From Myxococcales bacterium (GTDB lineage: Bacteria; Myxococcota; Myxococcia; Myxococcales; JAJYLH01): a stretch of DNA of 64,000 nt. Within the stretch, counting starts at the first letter, position 1. Each line of letters starts with the position of its first letter. Below the pieces are notes generated by a model. The model was not told the DNA's origin, did not search any database, and saw only the letters and a program-made list of their open reading frames with translations. The position numbers were made by a program, and so were the translations under genes. The DNA is taken from the NCBI GenBank assembly GCA_021787845.1, contig JAJYLH010000005.1, positions 62,001 to 126,000 on the forward strand, given 5' to 3'. Shown one piece after another: positions 28,367 through 39,544 of the stretch.

Positions 28367-30105
28367 CAGTGCACCACCAGGTTCTGGGCGGGTAGCCCGA
28401 AGATGCCCCACAGGTTCGCGATCAGCGGATAGTCGGCGACCGGCATCAGCTTCGCGCCCCAGAAGGGGTTGAAGACGTTCGGCGGCTCGCGCCAGTCGCC
28501 CGGTCGATGGTAGTAGGCCTGTGCCGCCGCCATCGCATGGAAGCCGTCGGGAATGAACCCGAGCCCGAGCCCGGTCGGCTTGAAGTCGGTGCCGCTGTGC
28601 CAACCCCGTTTGGGCGGATTGAAGTAGTTGCCGCTCTCCGCCATCAGCTTGGAGTTCGCGCTGTCCAACCCTCCCAGGGAGACGTTGAAGCTGCGCATGA
28701 ACAGGGACGCGCCCTGGGCTCCGGTGATGTTGCGGGTCGGCTGCGTCAAGAGGTAGAGGACCGGCGGCTGATTGAACAGCTCCTTCGCGCTCGGCCGGTT
28801 CCAGGTCTGCCGGCCGGGCCGGAAACGCGCGTACGGTGCCATGCCGAAGTGGAAGAGCGGCATCTTGCCGACCACCGGGTTGATTGCCGCTTTCTCCTGC
28901 GTCTCGGCCGCCAGGATCGCAGTACGCAACACCTGAATCACGGGAGCGAGCGCCGCGTCACAGGCGGCGTGCCAAATAACGTTCTGGATCGGCCAGCATC
29001 CAAACCACCCACAGTGATAGGGGTGCCCAGGACACGCCGTTGGACCGTCTATCCCCATCCCGGCGGACGGCATCCTCCAAATCTCTTCGCGGTCGGCTCG
29101 GGCCCAGGAATACACCCCGAACGTGAGAATCGTGCCGAGCAGGGGCACGCTCATGGTGAACGTGAACTTATCCTGAGAGTAGAACTGCTCGGGCATCGAG
29201 ACCGCCCCGAGGATGCCGTTGAGGAAGGAGAGGAAGCCGGAAAAGGCCCCCCCTTGGGGCTTGAAGGATCCCCATTCCGTCCGCGCCGTCTTGTGGAAGT
29301 CGAAGTCGATGAGAACCAGGTTGACGTTCCAGTTGAAGTGGCGCGCCCAGAATTCTGGGAATGGGGCCGGCTTGTCCCCGAACGCGGTCCACTTGTTTCT
29401 CTCTCCGTTCGCGATCTCGGTCATCATCGCCCGGTTGAACGAGTTCTCCTGGTCGGACGGGGGCGAAAGAATGGGAATCGCGCTGGTGCTCACGGTCTTG
29501 TACCAATTCATGGCCGCGTCGAGGCCCAGGAGCGTAGACGAGATCGGGTCGAGGACGTAGCGCACGTGCGAGGTCTGGTTGATGCGGTTGAGCTCGGCCT
29601 GCGGCCCGACCGCCACCCGCCCCAGCATGTCGACCCCCACCGCGAACTGGACGAGTGAAGTAAAATTGTTGACAATATCTATCAGAGGGATCATGATGGC
29701 GAAGAGCCCATAGACTACTTGAAAGGCCACGTCCGCGATCTTCAGTACGATCTGAAAGAACGTCCCCAAGTACGGGATCCACGAGGTCAGATCGGACAGA
29801 GCGGTCAGCCAGAAGATCGCGTACATCAGATAGGTGATGTCGGCCATCATGTTCATCTGACTGCAGTACTGTACGACCATCGCCCGGTTGGTGTAGGCGA
29901 AGTAGTTGAGCGCGCGCGCCTCGTACCCGGCGGCGGTGTAGGCGATGGAGTCGGCCGCGTTCTGGAGCTGGATCCGGCTGTGCACGGCGTAGGTCAGGTT
30001 GACCGTCGCCAGGACGCAGAGCGTGAGGATGAGCATGCTGATCGCCGCGAGGACGAGCGCCTGCCCTTCCTCGTGCTTACGCAGCTCGTGAAATCGACGC
30101 ATCAT
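28366..30105 (-). CDS. TadG-like protein
   Basis: A 579-residue protein whose N-terminus HEEGQALVLAAISMLILTLC, followed by HSRIQLQNAADSIAYTAA, is the signature of putative Flp-pilus-assembly TadG-like proteins (single membrane helix then an alpha-helical segment). Several additional hydrophobic stretches follow (LMYAIFWLTAL, VVYGLFAIMIPLIDIV). Most of the C-terminal part is unrecognised. It is flanked by TadE-like genes, with a 15-base gap to the upstream one and an overlap with the downstream one. Confidence 0.75.
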   Translation of the reverse strand: MMRRFHELRKHEEGQALVLAAISMLILTLCVLATVNLTYAVHSRIQLQNAADSIAYTAAGYEARALNYFAYTNRAMVVQYCSQMNMMADITYLMYAIFWLTALSDLTSWIPYLGTFFQIVLKIADVAFQVVYGLFAIMIPLIDIVNNFTSLVQFAVGVDMLGRVAVGPQAELNRINQTSHVRYVLDPISSTLLGLDAAMNWYKTVSTSAIPILSPPSDQENSFNRAMMTEIANGERNKWTAFGDKPAPFPEFWARHFNWNVNLVLIDFDFHKTARTEWGSFKPQGGAFSGFLSFLNGILGAVSMPEQFYSQDKFTFTMSVPLLGTILTFGVYSWARADREEIWRMPSAGMGIDGPTACPGHPYHCGWFGCWPIQNVIWHAACDAALAPVIQVLRTAILAAETQEKAAINPVVGKMPLFHFGMAPYARFRPGRQTWNRPSAKELFNQPPVLYLLTQPTRNITGAQGASLFMRSFNVSLGGLDSANSKLMAESGNYFNPPKRGWHSGTDFKPTGLGLGFIPDGFHAMAAAQAYYHRPGDWREPPNVFNPFWGAKLMPVADYPLIANLWGIFGLPAQNLVVH

Positions 30106-30120
30106 CGTCAGCCGCTCCCG

Positions 30121-30906
30121 TCACTGGCCCGCGTTGTTCAAGAAGGCGTTGGACTGCATCCGCATCGTGTAGGTGTCTTGAAGCGGGAAGTAGTACCCGC
30201 CGCCACGCCCCGGACCGGCGAGGGCGGCCGCGACGATGCCCGGCGCGTCGGGGTCGCCGCTCCCGAGGTACGACGTCTGCGCGATGGGAAGGGCGTTGAC
30301 CCCCCCGATTTCCCGCGCCTGCGTCAGGTCCCACCCGTTCCAGGTGTCGAGCAGGTACGTCCCCGGCCGGCTCGCGAAGAAAATCGCCTGGAGCATCCAG
30401 TTCGCGAAGGGAATCCGCATCCGGTAGAGATACGTCACCTTGATCTGGAGGCGGTTCGCCTTGTCGGCGGCGGTGCGGATGTCGTCGAAGTCGATCTCCT
30501 GGCCGCCCAGGTGCCGGGTGAGCTGCGGAGTGAAGTCGGCCGCCCGGGGCGAAAGCACCGTCACCCGGACGATGGGCAGGCGGAACGGCAGCCGGCGCGC
30601 CTTCTCGCGCGTGAGGTCGACGGCGTAGGTCGTCGCCCACGTCCGCAAGGTGTCGGTCCGCCCGATGGTAGGCAGGAGCGCTACCGTAGTCGCCTGGACC
30701 ATCGCGTCGTTGTCGGCGTTGTAGACGATGCCCGCCCGCGCCGCGCAGAAGGCGGCGTACTCGGTCATGATGCGGGCGTGCTGCACCATCGTGAGCTGGA
30801 GGATGGCGAGGACGAGGAACGTCATCGCCGGCAAGACGATGGCCGCCTCGACCACCGCCTGGCCCGATTCGCCGTTCGCCCGGGGGTTTTGGCCTGGAGC
30901 ACGCAT
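30121..30906 (-). CDS. TadE-like pseudopilin protein
   Basis: A 261-residue protein. The N-terminus NGESGQAVVEAAIVLPAMTF has the G-Q-A-x-x-E pattern before a hydrophobic helix typical of TadE-like proteins. The rest is an extracytoplasmic domain (TLRTWATTYAVDLTREKARR, a central beta-rich part with YLYRMRIPFANWM) that is not recognised. It is the first gene of the five-gene minus-strand set. A GTG three bases upstream of the ATG is an alternative start. Confidence 0.75.
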   Translation of the reverse strand: MRAPGQNPRANGESGQAVVEAAIVLPAMTFLVLAILQLTMVQHARIMTEYAAFCAARAGIVYNADNDAMVQATTVALLPTIGRTDTLRTWATTYAVDLTREKARRLPFRLPIVRVTVLSPRAADFTPQLTRHLGGQEIDFDDIRTAADKANRLQIKVTYLYRMRIPFANWMLQAIFFASRPGTYLLDTWNGWDLTQAREIGGVNALPIAQTSYLGSGDPDAPGIVAAALAGPGRGGGYYFPLQDTYTMRMQSNAFLNNAGQ

Positions 30907-30995
30907 CACGCGGGCGAGCGTACACCGGGCGATCGGGGGCCAGCATCGGTCAACCGGACGCGCCCCCTGACCTCCAGCGCGGGGACGCGAAATCC

Positions 30996-31282
30996 CCTCA
31001 CCCCCCGCTGCCACGCGCGCCCTCATTCGCTGCGCAAACGCGAGGGGGCTCAGAGAGTTGGAAGTGCTGCCGAGCTTCAGTGCCCTAAGTAGGCAGCCCC
31101 GGAAGTTCGCTAACGGATTCGACGGCTCCGTTTTCGCGACGCGCGACGGCTTGAGCCATGCCAACCTCCGCGACACGGCCACCCCAACCGTTGGCTGACT
31201 TCCGGGGCCGCCTACTAAGCCCCCTCGCGTCCGCGCGGCCCTTCGCGCGGATGAGAGGCGGCACGCGGCAGCGGGGGTGAGG
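30996..31282. repeat. Long palindromic repeat, copy 1, interrupted by a second element
   Basis: The outer arms (CCTCACCCCCCGCTGCC on the left, GGCAGCGGGGGTGAGG on the right) and the internal stretch CTCAGAGAGTTGGA match the intact 161-bp copy at 40745. Removing the inner 125-bp element and one target duplication restores a sequence that differs from that copy at one base around the joint. It lies in the 440-base gap between the pseudopilin genes and glnA; apart from these two elements no gene is seen there. Confidence 0.8.
31090..31214. mobile_element. 125-bp inverted-repeat element (MITE) nested inside the long palindrome
   Basis: The ends are inverted copies over about 27 bases with four mismatches, starting TAGGCAGCCCCGGAAGT on the left and reading TAGGCGGCCCCGGAAGT from the right. 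It is flanked by CTAAG on both sides (31085-31089 and 31215-31219); the intact palindrome copy has a single CCAAG at the same place. This is the expected footprint of transposition. There is no coding capacity, so it would depend on a transposase supplied in trans. Confidence 0.75.
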
Positions 31283-31348
31283 CGAGCCGCCGCCCGACAC
31301 CGCCCTCGCTAACCGCGACCGATTCAGCTTACCGGCTCCGCTCCAGGA

Positions 31349-32764
31349 CTACACGTCGTAGTAGAGCTCGAACTCCTTCGGATGCGGGCGCAGGCGAATC
31401 ACGTCGATCTCGTGCTCCCGCTTGTACCCGATCCAGGCGTCGAGCACGTCCCGGGTGAAGACGCCGCCCTTGAGCAGGAACGCCTGGTCCTTCTCCAGCG
31501 CGACGAGCGCCTCGTCCAAGCTCCCCGGCATCTGCGGCACGTCCTTCGCCTCCTCCTTCGACATCGCGTAGATGTCCCGGTCGAGCGGCTTTCCCGGGTC
31601 GATCCGATTCTCGATGCCGTCCAGGCCCGCGAGGAGCATCGCGGAGAAGGCGAGGTACGGGTTGCAGGAGCCGTCCGGCGAGCGAAACTCGATCCGCTTC
31701 GCCTTCGGCGACGAGGAGTAGAGCGGGATCCGCACCGCCGCCGACCGGTTGCGGCTCGAGTAGGCGAGGTTCACCGGCGCCTCGAACCCCGGCACCAGCC
31801 GCTTGTAGCTGTTGGTCGTCGGGTTGCACAACGCCGCCAGCGCCGGCGCGTGCTTCAAGATCCCGCCGATGTAGTGGAGCGCGGTCTCCGAAAGCCCAGC
31901 ATAACCGCTCCCGCTGAACGTCGGCTTCTCGTTCTTCCAGATGCTCTGGTGCGTGTGCATCCCGCTGCCGTTGTCGCCGAAGAGCGGCTTCGGCATGAAG
32001 GTCGCCGTCTTCCCGTACTTGCGGGCGACGTTCTTCACCACGTACTTGAAGAGCATCAGCTTGTCCGCGCAAGCCGCGAGCGAGTCGAACCGGAAGTCGA
32101 TTTCCGCCTGCCCCGCCGTCGCCACCTCGTGGTGGTGCTTCTCCACCTTGAGCCCGCACTCCTCCATCACCCGCACCATGTCGCTACGCACGTCCTGCTG
32201 GTGGTCCTGCGGCGGAACCGGGAAGTAGCCCTGCTTGTGCGGAATCTTCCCGCCCAGGTTCTGCCCCTCGTCCCGGCCGGTGTTCCACACCGCCTCCTCG
32301 GAATCGATGGCGTAGAACGACTGCTTCGCGGAGCTCTCGTAGCGCACGTCGTCGAAGACGAAGAACTCCGCCTCCGGCCCGAAGTAGGCGACGTCGCCCA
32401 CCCCCGTGCTCCTCAGATAGCTCTCCGCCTTGCGCGCGATGTGCCGCGGATCCCGCTCGTAGGCCGCGCCGCTGACCGGATCGCGGATGTCGCCCACCAG
32501 CGACACCGTCGGGTGCTCGGTGAACGGATCCATCATCGCCGTCGCCGGGTCCGGCACCACCAGCATGTCCGACGCGTCGATCGGCAGCCACCCCCGAATC
32601 GACGAGCCGTCGAAGCCCAAACCCTCCTCGAAGATCTCCTCGCTCAGCTCCCCGATGGGAATCGTGAAGTGCTGCCACACCCCCAGGAAGTCGACGAACT
32701 TCACGTCGACCAGCCTCGCCCCCTTGTCCTTCGCGAAGATCACCACCTCCGATGGCTTCATCAT
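31349..32764 (-). CDS. glnA: Glutamine synthetase, type I
   Basis: GlnA makes glutamine from glutamate, ammonia and ATP. The 471-residue protein has [47 protein letters not shown], the ATP-site [34 protein letters not shown] and [11 protein letters not shown]. The tyrosine in [13 protein letters not shown] lies where the adenylylation site of GSI-beta enzymes is found, so covalent regulation by GlnE is plausible. The first of two adjacent ATGs is taken; GAGGAGAAGG precedes them. A sigma-54-type promoter candidate lies about 120 bases upstream. Confidence 0.97.
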   Translation of the reverse strand: MMKPSEVVIFAKDKGARLVDVKFVDFLGVWQHFTIPIGELSEEIFEEGLGFDGSSIRGWLPIDASDMLVVPDPATAMMDPFTEHPTVSLVGDIRDPVSGAAYERDPRHIARKAESYLRSTGVGDVAYFGPEAEFFVFDDVRYESSAKQSFYAIDSEEAVWNTGRDEGQNLGGKIPHKQGYFPVPPQDHQQDVRSDMVRVMEECGLKVEKHHHEVATAGQAEIDFRFDSLAACADKLMLFKYVVKNVARKYGKTATFMPKPLFGDNGSGMHTHQSIWKNEKPTFSGSGYAGLSETALHYIGGILKHAPALAALCNPTTNSYKRLVPGFEAPVNLAYSSRNRSAAVRIPLYSSSPKAKRIEFRSPDGSCNPYLAFSAMLLAGLDGIENRIDPGKPLDRDIYAMSKEEAKDVPQMPGSLDEALVALEKDQAFLLKGGVFTRDVLDAWIGYKREHEIDVIRLRPHPKEFELYYDV

Positions 32765-32882
32765 CCTTCTCCTCTCGCGTTTGTCAGCGGCGCTCGCGCC
32801 GCCCTCGCGTCACCCGTGTTCGCTCCGGCGCCCAAGCCCCGCGTCCGCCGCGGCAAGCTAGGCTGCTCCCGGCCCTCCGACA

Positions 32883-32898
32883 AGCAGCCCCCGTGCCA
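32883..32898 (-). promoter_or_regulatory. Candidate sigma-54 promoter of glnA
   Basis: Read on the minus strand the site is TGGCACGGGGGCTGCT. It has the invariant GG and GC dinucleotides separated by ten bases and differs from the consensus TGGCACG-N4-TTGCW by one base in the -12 box. It is upstream of and oriented towards glnA, a classic target of sigma-54 and NtrC-type activators. The transcript would have a leader of about 110 bases. Confidence 0.6.
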
Positions 32899-33025
32899 CC
32901 GGCGCTCGCGCACGCGCGCACGCACGCGCGCACAGCTCTCGCGACGCCCCGAGCCGCCCCGCCTCAGGGCAACCAGCGCCCCAGGCCAGGGCACCTTCCC
33001 TTTTTCGAGCCCCGAGACGCCTGCT

Positions 33026-33077
33026 GCACTTTACTGCATGATATACCAGGTCGTGGCCGGCTCATGCAGTAAACTGC
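33026..33077. promoter_or_regulatory. 16-bp inverted repeat, possible activator site upstream of glnA
   Basis: GCACTTTACTGCATGA and TCATGCAGTAAACTGC form arms with one mismatch, 20 bases apart, in an AT-rich patch of otherwise very GC-rich DNA. It lies about 130-190 bases upstream of the sigma-54 candidate, a typical distance for an enhancer-type activator site. It could instead be a remnant of a small transposable element or a hairpin downstream of another transcript. Confidence 0.45.
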
Positions 33078-33141
33078 GACCGGAGAAACCGTGTCCGAAA
33101 AAGAGCCCCCGGGCCGCCCGCGCGTTCTCCAGCGCTGTGCC

Positions 33142-34062
33142 TCACGGCGGCGCTGCCGGGGGGTGGCGGACGACGCGGGTCCCGACCAGCCGGTCGTGGA
33201 GGGCGGCGTGCTGGCGGTCGAAGAGGGCGAAAGCGAAGCCGAGGCCCGCCGGCGCACCCGTCAAGCAGGCCACCAGCGTGCGGGCAAAGGATTGGCTCAG
33301 GGCGACCGGCGCGCCGCCTGGCCCGACGACCCTGAGGCCGAACAGCCGCTTGCCGAAGGTCGCTCCGCCGAGCGCGTGGGCGACGGTGGCGTAGGCGCCG
33401 CCGATGGCGACCGCGAGCGCGAGGAGGATGAGGCCGAGCTGGCGTTCGAGGACGAGGCCGTCCAAGACGTAGTCGAAACCGTGGCGGGCATAGGGCACGA
33501 GGCGCGCGGGACCGAACGCCGCGATCGACAGCCCAGCGGCCGCCAGGACCGCCGCGAGCACGACCAGCGCGTCGACGCCCGCGGCGCCGAGCCGGGCGCC
33601 CCAGGATGCGGCCTCCGAGGATCCCGCGGGCGCCTTCCCGGCCCGTCCCACCTCGGCGGTGGTCTCTCTCGGCGGGTGCTGCCAGGCGGGATCGGTGCTG
33701 GCCTCCGTGACGGCACTCGGCAGCGGTGCTGTCCTGCGTGCGGGCGCGACGCGGCCCTCGGGCGGCGGTCCGGCCGGTTTCGCCAGCGCGGCGCCCTGCC
33801 GGCGCCGGGCCGGATCGCCGTTGAGCGCCCAGACCGGAGGCGACGGCCGCACCCGCAGGGGCGGCGGGCTCCCGAGCGCCCTCACCCCTCGTCCCCGACG
33901 GTCGAGCGCCAGGCTGCGGGCGAGCGCAGGAGCGGGTCGCGGCGATCGGTCGGGGGGACGCGAGTCGAAGGCGAAGTCGGTCGGCCGCGGGGTCTGCTCG
34001 CCGCAGCGCGCACACACCAAGGTGTTTTTGGGCAACCGCATCGCGCAGCGCGGGCAGATCAT
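33142..34062 (-). CDS. Zinc-ribbon RDD-family membrane protein
   Basis: A 306-residue protein that begins MICPRCAMRLP, then VCARCGE, a CxxC-x(n)-CxxC zinc ribbon. A long basic, Pro-rich linker follows (residues about 30-150), and then a C-terminal RDD domain with membrane helices (GVDALVVLAAVLAAAGLSI, LGLILLALAVAIGGAYATV) and the family motif ATFGKRLFGLRVVG. RDD proteins have varied or unknown roles, some in transport. The start is fixed by the zinc ribbon; a longer open frame upstream has no support. It ends convergent with nothing and probably forms a unit with the gene upstream at 35446. Confidence 0.8.
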   Translation of the reverse strand: MICPRCAMRLPKNTLVCARCGEQTPRPTDFAFDSRPPDRSPRPAPALARSLALDRRGRGVRALGSPPPLRVRPSPPVWALNGDPARRRQGAALAKPAGPPPEGRVAPARRTAPLPSAVTEASTDPAWQHPPRETTAEVGRAGKAPAGSSEAASWGARLGAAGVDALVVLAAVLAAAGLSIAAFGPARLVPYARHGFDYVLDGLVLERQLGLILLALAVAIGGAYATVAHALGGATFGKRLFGLRVVGPGGAPVALSQSFARTLVACLTGAPAGLGFAFALFDRQHAALHDRLVGTRVVRHPPAAPP

Positions 34063-34168
34063 CGCCTCGAGGTTAGCGCTGCCGCTCGGCCGGTCAAGAA
34101 AGCCAAGCCGCCGCGAAAGCCTGGCGGGACGCCCTGCCGGCTCTCGACGACGCGGTCGCGGCCGGTTG

Positions 34169-35446
34169 CTAGCGAAAACGCGGATCGGCCGCCAGGTCGG
34201 GCAGCGTCTGGAACCGGTCGGGCGACAGGTGCTTGAGGACCGCTCGGGCTGCCAGGCGCCAGGGGGATGGCACGTCCGCCCGCGTCGCCAGGTCCAACAG
34301 CTCGTCCAGCATCGGCTCGTTGACGTCCTTCGATCCATGCCGGGCAGCGGCGGTCTCGAGCTCCGAGAGCGCGCGGTCGCGCCCGCAAAGCTGCGTGCGC
34401 ACGTCGAAAGCGGCGATGAGGCGCTCGAGGGCTCGGATGCCGCGATTCGCGACCAGCTCGATCTGCTCCCCGAACCGGAGGGCGGCGAGCGGCGCCTTCG
34501 TCGCGCCGGTCTTGGGGGCTGAAGCGCTATCGCCCAGCGTCGCCGGCGCGACCGGAGGCGCGACCGGCGCGGGCGCGACCTCCGTGACCACGCTGCGCAA
34601 CGCGGCCGGCGCCACTCGGGCGTCGTCGGACTTGAAGGTCTCCGGCTCTGGGACCGCGCGCCCGTGGGCGCGCAGCGCCGGCATCTGCTTGGGACCGGAA
34701 GGTGCGGGAGCGGAGCTACTGGCCGGCAGGGATGCCGCTGGTCGTTCGGCCAGGGCTTGCGCCTTCTCCAGCAGGTGGGCCATCGCGCCGGGCACCACCG
34801 GCGGCCATTCGGGAGCGCGGCCGAGGCGTTTGGCGGCGGGCGGCGCGTTCTTCGCGGCCCGGTACTGCTTGACGAGCAGCTCGAGCCAGCGCTGCTCCAA
34901 TTCGGCGGCGAGCGGCTCGCCCAGGGCCGCGTGCCGCGCGGTCGCGACCGGGGTGTGGCTCGCGGGGAAGGCGGCGAGGACTTGCTGAACGGCGGCCCTG
35001 CCGCCCGCCTGCACCGCCGTCGCTGCCGCCGCCGCGCCGCGAAGCACCTCCAGATTCAAGGTCGTCGGCGGGACCGACTCGACGAACGCCTTGAGCCCGC
35101 TGGCCACCAGATATTGGCGGTCGGCGTCGGCCAGCCGCGGGTCGGCGGAGAGGTCGAAGGCGCCGGCGAAGAGCTTCGCGAGCTGCCCTCCGGCGCCGGC
35201 GAGCAGCACCGCCTTGAGCGCGGCGAGCCGGGCGCCCTTCGCGACCCGCAGGTCCCCGACGATGCTCGCGCAGATCCCGTGGCCGTTGCCCTTGCCGAGC
35301 TCCGCCAGCTCTTCCGGCCGGGCCACCAGCGCCGCCGCGAGCGCGCCCAGCGCGGAGGTCGAGCGCCGCCCCAGCTCGCCGGTGAAGTCGTCGAGGCTGT
35401 CGTAGGCTCCGAATCCCTCCCGCTTGAGCCAGGCGATCAACGCCAC
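34169..35446 (-). CDS. Unknown Ala-rich protein
   Basis: A 425-residue protein that I do not recognise. It is predicted mostly helical and Ala/Leu-rich, with an Ala/Pro/Ser-rich linker at about residues 235-300 between two helical regions (first region MALIAWLKREGFGAYDSLDDF..., last region LPDLAADPRFR). No signal peptide, membrane span or catalytic motif is seen. The helical blocks (for example GGRAAVQQVLAAFPAS) could be HEAT-like, but this is weak. The gene is on the same strand as the RDD gene downstream. Confidence 0.6.
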   Translation of the reverse strand: MALIAWLKREGFGAYDSLDDFTGELGRRSTSALGALAAALVARPEELAELGKGNGHGICASIVGDLRVAKGARLAALKAVLLAGAGGQLAKLFAGAFDLSADPRLADADRQYLVASGLKAFVESVPPTTLNLEVLRGAAAAATAVQAGGRAAVQQVLAAFPASHTPVATARHAALGEPLAAELEQRWLELLVKQYRAAKNAPPAAKRLGRAPEWPPVVPGAMAHLLEKAQALAERPAASLPASSSAPAPSGPKQMPALRAHGRAVPEPETFKSDDARVAPAALRSVVTEVAPAPVAPPVAPATLGDSASAPKTGATKAPLAALRFGEQIELVANRGIRALERLIAAFDVRTQLCGRDRALSELETAAARHGSKDVNEPMLDELLDLATRADVPSPWRLAARAVLKHLSPDRFQTLPDLAADPRFR

Positions 35447-35558
35447 GGTGCCGATCCTCCACCTCGCGAGGCGCGGCGAACGTTAGCACGCGAGGGATCG
35501 GGGCCGGGCAGCGTCCGCGTCGCTGGGGCCCAAGCGCCGCCGCTCTCGCGACGACGCC

Positions 35559-35596
35559 ATCGGACCGATCGGACGGATCCGACCGATCGGTCCGAT
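35559..35596. repeat. 38-bp GATCGG palindrome, copy B
   Basis: A perfect palindrome with arms ATCGGACCGATCGG and centre ACGGATCCGA, in the gap between sdhB and the unknown gene upstream of the RDD protein. It differs by one base from copy A at 15028, which shows that the element is dispersed rather than a chance hairpin. Confidence 0.8.
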
Positions 35597-35705
35597 CGCT
35601 CCGGTTTTCGAGAGGCGGAGGCGACACTCAGTGGACGGGCATCGGCGATGGTCGGCGCAGCGGGCGACGGCCACGCGTCCGCCCCAGTGAGCCAAGGAGC
35701 GTTTC

Positions 35706-36496
35706 TCAGGTCCGCTTCCGGTCCTGTTTACCGATAGCCCTGCCGGTGAACGTGGAGCGCAGGTACTCCCGATACATCTCGGCGATGACCCGGATGGGGA
35801 TTTCCTTCGGGCAGACGGCCTCGCACTCGGCTTGGTTCCCGCAGGCGCCGAAGCCCTCGAGATCCGCCTGGGCCATCATGTTGGCGACGCGCTCGTGACG
35901 CTCGGTCAGGCCCTGCGGCAGGTGCTTGTACTTCGAGACCTGCGCGCCGAGGAAGAGCGCTGCCGACCCGTTCTTGCAGGAAGCGACGCAGGCGCCGCAG
36001 CCGATGCAGGCGGCGGCATCCATCGAGAGGTCGGCCTCGACCTTGGAGATGGGAGTCGCGTTGGCGTCGGGCGCGCCGCCGGTGCGGACGCTGACGAACC
36101 CGCCCGCCTGCACCATCCGGTCGAGGGCGCCGCGGTCGACGACCAGGTCCTTGACCACCGGGAAGGCGCTGGAGCGGAACGGCTCCACCCAGATTTCCTG
36201 CCCGTCGTGGAAGGTGCGCATGTGGAGCTGGCAGGTGGTGACGCCGCGCTTGGGCCCATGCGGCTGCCCGTTGATCACCATCGAGCACATGCCGCAGATG
36301 CCCTCGCGGCAGTCGTGGTCGAACGCGACCGGCTCCTCGCCCTTCTCGATCAGCCGCTCGTTGAGCACGTCGAACATCTCGAGAAAGGACATGTCGGAGC
36401 TGACGCCCGGCACGTCGTACTCGACGAAGCCGCCCCGGTCCGAAGCGTTCTTCTGCCGCCAGACGTGCAGCTTGAGGTGGAGATTCGCCTGGGTGC

Positions 36497-36500
<4 letters not shown>
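35706..36500 (-). CDS. sdhB: Succinate dehydrogenase/fumarate reductase iron-sulfur subunit
   Basis: SdhB carries electrons from SdhA to the membrane subunit through three iron-sulfur clusters. The GTG start overlaps the sdhA stop (GTGA), giving 264 residues. [15 protein letters not shown] with a further Cys (CQLHM) is the 2Fe-2S site. [14 protein letters not shown] and [19 protein letters not shown] supply the other clusters. The extra residues between the cluster motifs suit the Bacillus-like type-B complex with a single di-haem membrane subunit. It is the last gene of the sdhCAB operon. Confidence 0.95.
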
Positions 36501-38428
<1,928 letters not shown>

Positions 38429-38469
38429 GGCGTCCTTCCCAAGAGGTGGAGCGTTTGGGCTTTTTCGGC

Positions 38470-39198
38470 CTAGTGGGCGACGATGAAGTTGGCGAGCACG
38501 CCGACCGGCACCAGGACGAACCCGACGGCGAGCAGCACCCCTAACGCCAAGCCCAGCTTCTTCGCGAACGGCGTCCACTTGGGACCGTTCAGCCCCAGGG
38601 TCTGCAAGGCGCTCCACACCGCGTGCCAGAGGTGGAAGCCGATGAGCCCCATCGCGACGATGTAGCCGGCGGCGACCCAGCCGTTGGTGAAAGCCTGGTG
38701 GACCATCGCGTAGGCGTCCTTGCAGTCCGCCGGGGGCACGCAACCCGCGATCGCCGGCGCACCGCCGAACCAGCCCCAGGTGAAGTGCGCGAGGTGGAAG
38801 AAGACGAAGACCGCCACCGCGACGCCGGTCCAGATCATCGTGCGACTCGCCAGCGATGCCGCTCTCCAGCGGCGCACCCGGTATCCGACCGCCCGGGCCT
38901 GCCGGTTCAGCCACCACAGGCGGACCCCGCTCAGGATGTGGAGGCCGACCACGACGACGAGGTAGACCCGGCTGCCCCACAGGAGCGGTTTCGCTTCGTT
39001 CGAATGGAGGAAGTGGGCATAGCCGTTGAAGAAGTGGGCCCCGTGGAAGATCTCCAGGTTCCCGATCATGTGCAGGCAGAGCCAGGCGTAGAAGCCGAGG
39101 CCGGTCAGCGCCATCGTCACCTTGGCGCCGAGCGACGAGGTGAGAAACCGCCAGACGTGGCCGCCGGCCGAGGGGGTTGGGGTTGCTGCCGCCTGCAT
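38470..39198 (-). CDS. sdhC: Succinate dehydrogenase cytochrome b558 subunit
   Basis: The membrane anchor that passes electrons to quinone. The 242-residue protein has five hydrophobic segments with histidines suited to two haems b ([47 protein letters not shown]). This single-subunit di-haem form is typical of menaquinone-using type-B complexes. The start is the ATG giving [14 protein letters not shown]8 run about 145 bases upstream (near 39343) may belong to its promoter. It starts the sdhCAB operon. Confidence 0.92.
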   Translation of the reverse strand: MQAAATPTPSAGGHVWRFLTSSLGAKVTMALTGLGFYAWLCLHMIGNLEIFHGAHFFNGYAHFLHSNEAKPLLWGSRVYLVVVVGLHILSGVRLWWLNRQARAVGYRVRRWRAASLASRTMIWTGVAVAVFVFFHLAHFTWGWFGGAPAIAGCVPPADCKDAYAMVHQAFTNGWVAAGYIVAMGLIGFHLWHAVWSALQTLGLNGPKWTPFAKKLGLALGVLLAVGFVLVPVGVLANFIVAH

Positions 39199-39544
39199 GC
39201 TGGACCATCCTCGAAGGCGCCCGCTCTGGCGCGGCGCCGCCAAATCCGTGCGCGACCGTGAGGGAGCGGCCGATGCCCCCGAACCGCCGGCAGATGTTCA
39301 CTGCCCGGCCGTCCAAGCCGCGCGCTATACCCGACTCTCGCTTTTTTTTCGACCACTATCCGACAGCCCGAGCGCGCCCGGACTTTTCGGCCGCCGCGGG
39401 GGAGTCGCCGGGTCGCGGGGCATCATGGTTTTCCGTTTCGGCGGGCTCGCGGGTCGAACGCTCGTCGGACGCTCCGCCCGTCCGCAAGCGGCGGCGACGA
39501 GACGGAGAGATTAACCCCTGCCGCACACCAGAAGGGCTCACGAG
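39199..39544. other. Divergent intergenic region between sdhC and a lipoprotein gene
   Basis: No gene or repeat was recognised. The one unusual patch is an eight-T run next to TATAC (39330-39350), which stands out in this GC-rich DNA and probably marks the sdh promoter region. A sequence TCGAAA-N17-TATAGC can be read towards sdhC but is a weak match. Confidence 0.35.

Noticed and set aside
26096-30906. Complete Tad pilus locus
   Set aside because: Only TadE/TadG-like proteins are present; no ATPase, platform, secretin or peptidase gene is in the window.
34169-35446. HEAT-repeat or kinase-accessory identity for the Ala-rich protein
   Set aside because: The helices are suggestive, but no repeat periodicity could be shown by eye.
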